NCBI RefSeq assembly: GCF_050589645.1
Contig: NZ_JBNGOQ010000001.1
Coordinates: 744,001 to 808,000 of the forward strand
Length of the DNA stretch: 64,000 bases
Direction of reading: 5' to 3'
From: JBNGOQ01 sp050589645
GTDB taxonomy: Bacteria; Bacteroidota; Bacteroidia; Flavobacteriales; Flavobacteriaceae
The position numbers and the translations under genes were made by a program. Of the stretch, positions 60,544 through 64,000 are shown piece after piece. The first letter of the stretch is position 1, and the number at the start of each line of letters is the position of its first letter. The notes below the pieces were generated by a model that was given only the letters and a program-made list of their open reading frames with translations, did not search any database and was not told the origin of the DNA.

Positions 60544-61347
60544 ATGGAGAATTTTGAAATACAGGCCATAACATATTTATCGGGAGAACTGCAAGGAAAG
60601 GAACGTTTGGCTTTTGAAAAGTTTCTGGAAGATCATCCACAATTTCAGGAGCAGTTTCAAGAACTCAGTTATACCTGGAACCAAATGGACCAGATAACAA
60701 CACCCGAACCTTCGAAGGGAATGGATAATAGATTTTATAAAATGCTCTCCCAAGAGCGGGAAAAGAACGCCAGGAAATCGGGCTTACAGGCGATGTTGGC
60801 CAGTTTTACGTCCATGCTAAGGCCCGTAATGCGCCCACAGCTGGCATACGGTATGTTGCTCCTGGTCCTAGGACTGGGTTTGGGATACTATCTGAACCCT
60901 GGTAAAACACAGGAAACCGACGGCGCACAAGTGGTCCAAAGTGCGGAAACCGAGGAGGTCCGGGAAAAATTGGTACTGACCTTACTGGAACAACCTTCCG
61001 CCAACCAGCGCTTGCAAGGGGTTAGCGAGGCCAATAAATTTGGGAAGGTAGACGAAAAGATTATTGAGGCGCTGTTACAGACATTGAACAACGACCCCAA
61101 TGTAAATGTTCGCTTGGCCGCCGTGGAAGCCTTGACGCAATATGTGGACAATCCAGTGGTGAGGGAAGGATTGGTGCAGTCCATTGTACAGCAGGAATCC
61201 GCCATTATGCAGGTAACGTTGGCCAATCTTATGGTTGCCCTACAGGAAAAAAAGTCCATAGAGCCCTTTAAAAAATTAATACGGACCAAAGAAGTGGATG
61301 GCAAAGTGAAGCAGAAACTAAAAAGCTCCATTGAGTCCATTATTTAA
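60544..61347 (+). CDS. membrane anti-sigma-like protein with periplasmic HEAT repeats
   Basis: The 267-aa protein has a cytoplasmic N-terminus with a typical anti-sigma helix pattern (ITYLSGELQGKERLAFEKFLEDHPQFQEQF near 9-38). One membrane helix is at about 99-117 (LAYGMLLLVLGLGLGYYL). At least three HEAT repeats lie outside (DPNVNVRLAAVEALTQYVDN near 184-203, then VREGLVQSIVQQESAIMQVTLANLMVAL). There is no zinc motif. It probably sequesters the upstream sigma factor, and the HEAT domain may sense or bind a partner. It starts four bases after the sigma stop codon. Confidence 0.82.
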   Translation: MENFEIQAITYLSGELQGKERLAFEKFLEDHPQFQEQFQELSYTWNQMDQITTPEPSKGMDNRFYKMLSQEREKNARKSGLQAMLASFTSMLRPVMRPQLAYGMLLLVLGLGLGYYLNPGKTQETDGAQVVQSAETEEVREKLVLTLLEQPSANQRLQGVSEANKFGKVDEKIIEALLQTLNNDPNVNVRLAAVEALTQYVDNPVVREGLVQSIVQQESAIMQVTLANLMVALQEKKSIEPFKKLIRTKEVDGKVKQKLKSSIESII

Positions 61348-61392
61348 AAGAGAATTCATCAATCAATTAACGAACAGTCAAATTTATGTAAC

Positions 61393-62265
61393 ATGAAACA
61401 TCTAATGGTAATTGCCGTTTTCCTAGGATTTCTGGGAACGCAATGCGCAAAGGCGCAGAAGGAAGAATTTAAGGAAAATATTAAAAAGGAACTGTCCTTT
61501 AGCGGAGATGCAACCGATCGTACACTGGTGGTACGGAACATTAACGGTTCCATTTCGGTAGAAGGGTATGAGGGTACCACCGTAATGCTGGAAGTGGAAC
61601 GGATCATTCGTGCAAGGAGCTCCAAACAGCTAGCACTTGGAAAATCGGAGATCACACTGGAAACCCTTGTGGAAGGAGATGAAATTGTGGCCCGGGTTAA
61701 AGGCCCCTGTATCAATTGGGGTGGACATGAGGGATTTCGCTTTCAAAATTGTAACTGCGATCGGGAGTTCGGCTATGACTTCACCTTTAATTTTAAGGTC
61801 AAAATCCCCTATAGTACCAATCTTAGTGTAAATACCATTAACGATGGGGAAGTGCAGATAAGGAATACCAAGGGCAGCTTCATTAAAGCAGGAAATATCA
61901 ACGGCGGGATTGATCTGGAGAATGTTACCGGGCAGACCGAGGTAAATGCCATCAACGGAGAGGTGAACATTTCATATGCCGCCAATCCTACCGGCCCCTC
62001 TACCTATTATTCGCTGAACGGGGACATTACGATTACCTATCAGAGGAACCTGTCGGCGGCCATTGCCTTTAAGAGTATGAACGGGGAATTGTTTACGGAT
62101 TTCGATATTGCCAAGCAGTATGCCAGGACCAGCAAGACGGAATCCGCCAAAGGAGACAGGCCCAAATACAAGTTTGAATCAAGACCCATCGTGCAAATTG
62201 GCAAGGGCGAGTTGGCACATGATTTTGAAACCCTGAACGGAAATGTAATTATTAAAAAAATATAA
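61393..62265 (+). CDS. DUF4097-family beta-repeat protein 1
   Basis: The 290-aa protein has a signal peptide (MKHLMVIAVFLGFLGTQCAKAQ) and a right-handed beta-repeat domain with recurring N-G/N-D turns: VRNINGSISVEGYEG, INDGEVQIRN, NINGGIDLEN, INGEVNISY and LNGDITITY. A cysteine cluster (FQNCNCDRE near 117-125) interrupts one face. DUF4097 proteins are sometimes labelled putative adhesins; function is not established. It is third in the ECF operon. The cysteine in the signal peptide may instead be a lipid site. Confidence 0.85.
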   Translation: MKHLMVIAVFLGFLGTQCAKAQKEEFKENIKKELSFSGDATDRTLVVRNINGSISVEGYEGTTVMLEVERIIRARSSKQLALGKSEITLETLVEGDEIVARVKGPCINWGGHEGFRFQNCNCDREFGYDFTFNFKVKIPYSTNLSVNTINDGEVQIRNTKGSFIKAGNINGGIDLENVTGQTEVNAINGEVNISYAANPTGPSTYYSLNGDITITYQRNLSAAIAFKSMNGELFTDFDIAKQYARTSKTESAKGDRPKYKFESRPIVQIGKGELAHDFETLNGNVIIKKI

Positions 62266-62276
62266 AATACAGTGCC

Positions 62277-63101
62277 ATGAGAAATATCAAAATTTTAGTC
62301 ACAAGTTTTTTAATGTTTTCCGTTTCACTGCTTACGGCACAGGAGACTGAACTAGACCTGTTCACCGTGCCTTTGAGCCAGCCGACCAAAACTGGAAAAC
62401 TGATTGTAAATCAAATTTCGGGCTCTATTGAGGTCACAGGGTATAGTGGCAATGAAATCATAGTCAAGGCCTCTTTTGGCGAGCGGTACGCGCATGGGCA
62501 TAAGAATAAGGGCAAGACTACCAAAAATGGATTGAAGCGCATTACTAATGCCTCATTGGACATACGGGCCGAAGAGAAAAACAATGTGGTACAGATTATC
62601 AATGAACAACACAACAGGGAAACCAACCTGTCCATTAAGGTACCCGTTAATTTTTCACTGAAACTACGTACCATAAACAATGGGGATATTACCGTGCAAG
62701 GGATAAACGGGGAAATGGAAATAAGCAATGTCAATGGAGACATCACCGTCTTGGATGCAGGTGGGTCGGCCGCGGCCGATACGACGAACGGGGATATAAA
62801 AGTGGTTTTCAACAAGATAACCGCTGATGCCAATATGGCCTTTAGTAGTTTCAATGGTGATGTGGACGTGAGCTTTCCTACCACCTTAAAGGCCAATGTA
62901 AAGGCCAAGTCCGATATGGGCGAGATCTACACCGATTTCGAAATGGCAGTGGAAAAGCAAAAACCCGTTGTAAATCGGGACACTTCCTCGAGTACCTATA
63001 AAGTTCAGATAGAGCAATGGGTAAATGGCACCATTAATGGCGGAGGGGCCGAAATGCTTTTTAAGACGTATAACGGAGATATTGTAATCCGGGCAAAATA
63101 G
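62277..63101 (+). CDS. DUF4097-family beta-repeat protein 2
   Basis: The 274-aa protein has a signal peptide (MRNIKILVTSFLMFSVSLLTAQ) and the same repeated turn pattern as the previous gene (LIVNQISGSIEVTGYSG, INNGDITVQG, INGEMEISNVNGDITVLD, TTNGDIKVVF, FNGDVDVSF, YNGDIVIRAK). It has no cysteines. It follows by 11 bases and is a diverged tandem duplicate. It is the last gene of the operon, before a shared terminator. Confidence 0.87.
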   Translation: MRNIKILVTSFLMFSVSLLTAQETELDLFTVPLSQPTKTGKLIVNQISGSIEVTGYSGNEIIVKASFGERYAHGHKNKGKTTKNGLKRITNASLDIRAEEKNNVVQIINEQHNRETNLSIKVPVNFSLKLRTINNGDITVQGINGEMEISNVNGDITVLDAGGSAAADTTNGDIKVVFNKITADANMAFSSFNGDVDVSFPTTLKANVKAKSDMGEIYTDFEMAVEKQKPVVNRDTSSSTYKVQIEQWVNGTINGGGAEMLFKTYNGDIVIRAK

Positions 63102-63118
63102 GGGATAGGTTATAATAT

Positions 63119-63152
63119 AAGGACCGCCATTCCAAACGGAATGGCGGTCCTT
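63119..63152. terminator. bidirectional terminator between DUF4097 operon and tsf
   Basis: AAGGACCGCCATTCC and GGAATGGCGGTCCTT form a perfect 15-bp stem with an AAAC loop. T-rich sequence follows on the plus strand, and a weaker T-containing run (TTATATTATAACC) follows on the minus strand. It lies between convergent genes. Confidence 0.93.
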
Positions 63153-63175
63153 ATTTTTTTCGCGCTATAGGTATC

Positions 63176-64000
63176 TTAACCCAGGGCCACTCTTTCAAAA
63201 CCGGTCACCTCCAAATTGGCGGCTACGGATTTTACATATTGGGCAACACTTTGCTTGCTATCTTTTATAAAGGCCTGGTTTACCAAGGTATTGTCCTTAA
63301 AGAAACGCTTCAATTTTCCTTTGGCAATATTGTCCAACATGGCCTCAGGTTTACCCTCTTGGCGTAATTGATCCTTGGCAATTTCAATTTCCTTATCGAT
63401 AATAGACTGGTCCACTCCGGCCTCATTCAAGGCGACAGGGTTCATGGCGGCGGCCTGCATGGCCACATCCTTGGCGGCTACATCAGAGCCATCAACTGCA
63501 GCGGAAAGTCCTACCAATGTGGCAATTTTGTTTCCTGCATGAATATAGGAACCAACATAAGGGGCATTGAGCCTGCTAAAACCACCGATCTCTATTTTCT
63601 CACCGATAACACCAATTTGTTCGGTAAGCTTGTCCTGAACGGAAAGTCCGTTGTAATCAGCAGCAAGAAAATCCTCCTTGCTATCATAACCCAAGGCCAG
63701 TTCTGCCAATTCGTTGGCCAGGTTGACGAAACTATCATTTTTGGCGACAAAATCGGTCTCACAGTTTAGCGAAATGATTACCCCACTGGTGTTTTCAGCG
63801 TTTACCTTGGCGATAGCGGCACCCTCTGAAGAATCCCTGTCAGCTCTTTTGGCGGCCACTTTTTGGCCCTGCTTGCGAAGAATCTCGATTGCTTTTTCAA
63901 AATCTCCCTCGGCTTCAACAAGAGCCTTCTTGCAGTCCATCATACCTGCACCTGTGGTCTTTCTAAGTTTATTTACTTCTGCGGCGGTAATTTTTACCAT
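63176..64000 (-). CDS. tsf: translation elongation factor Ts
   Basis: The 274-aa protein begins exactly at the window edge with MVKITAAEVNKLRKTTGAGM, the usual EF-Ts N-terminus. It contains DCKKALVEAEGDFEKAIEILRKQG (22-45) and the exchange motif SLNCETDFVAKNDSFV near 77-92. It recycles EF-Tu by nucleotide exchange. It seems complete, since the start ATG is the last codon on the minus strand. The gene usually upstream, rpsB, would lie outside the window. Confidence 0.96.
   Translation of the reverse strand: MVKITAAEVNKLRKTTGAGMMDCKKALVEAEGDFEKAIEILRKQGQKVAAKRADRDSSEGAAIAKVNAENTSGVIISLNCETDFVAKNDSFVNLANELAELALGYDSKEDFLAADYNGLSVQDKLTEQIGVIGEKIEIGGFSRLNAPYVGSYIHAGNKIATLVGLSAAVDGSDVAAKDVAMQAAAMNPVALNEAGVDQSIIDKEIEIAKDQLRQEGKPEAMLDNIAKGKLKRFFKDNTLVNQAFIKDSKQSVAQYVKSVAANLEVTGFERVALG

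Noticed and set aside
1..64000. CRISPR arrays, phage genes, insertion sequences, toxin-antitoxin or restriction systems
   Set aside because: No regularly spaced repeats, transposase, integrase or nuclease-immunity protein signatures were seen in either strand.

Overview
The window looks like a chromosomal segment of a marine Flavobacteriaceae bacterium (Bacteroidota). Three things support this. The protein families and gene orders are typical of the group: the ExbB/ExbD/PorT block, DUF4097 proteins behind an ECF sigma factor, KDO transferase, type I asparaginase, and the sigma-54/AsnS/RND/Frr/PyrH order. Start codons mostly lack Shine-Dalgarno sequences. Several promoters carry the Bacteroidota -7 element TAnnTTTG. 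I see no phage, transposase, CRISPR array or rRNA operon.

Layout. (1) 1-1910: the tail of what may be a LytTR-type regulator, a gene-poor stretch with dispersed repeats, then an ECF sigma factor with two small companion genes. (2) 1930-14200: an exopolysaccharide-type locus. It holds a TPR plus outer-membrane-barrel protein (BcsC/PgaA-like layout), a flippase-like protein, a GT4 glycosyltransferase, a membrane-anchored GH-A-clan hydrolase, an Ig-like lipoprotein, a large GT-C-like membrane protein, and a response-regulator receiver domain fused to a polyprenyl-phosphate-type GT2. Its three plus-strand promoters share an 18-bp motif matching the LytTR consensus, placed exactly 63 bp upstream of a -7 element each time. 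(3) 14500-23700: DUF4407 protein, alpha/beta hydrolase-TPR, BlaR1/BlaI pair with operators, SQR-like flavoprotein behind a CRP-type palindrome, M20 dipeptidase, tRNA-Leu, degenerate repeats, and an ATC-hydrolase-like gene. (4) 23868-31600: stress/redox genes (cupin, azoreductase, ECF41-like sigma, DJ-1, Crp/Fnr), an orphan TPR-solute-binding fusion, and two unlisted 41-aa membrane proteins. (5) 31589-39187: sugar porter, waaA, DegT aminotransferase, galE, amidohydrolase. (6) 39269-45871: sucA-sucB, aspartic protease, tatD, asparaginase, tRNA-Ser. (7) 45951-50415: exbB, a membrane protein, and two exbD pairs around a PorT-like gene. (8) 50445-64000: PAP2-like membrane protein, rpoN, asnS, RND transporter, frr, pyrH, M61 peptidase, ECF/anti-sigma/DUF4097 operon, tsf.

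The most interesting part is the 1930-14200 locus. The proposed model is inference. The REC-GT2 would make a polyprenyl-phosphate sugar, the GT-C protein would use it outside the membrane, and the flippase and GT4 would supply glycan. The GH-A hydrolase would trim it and the TPR-barrel protein would export it, all under a LytTR-type regulator that may be the gene cut by the left edge.
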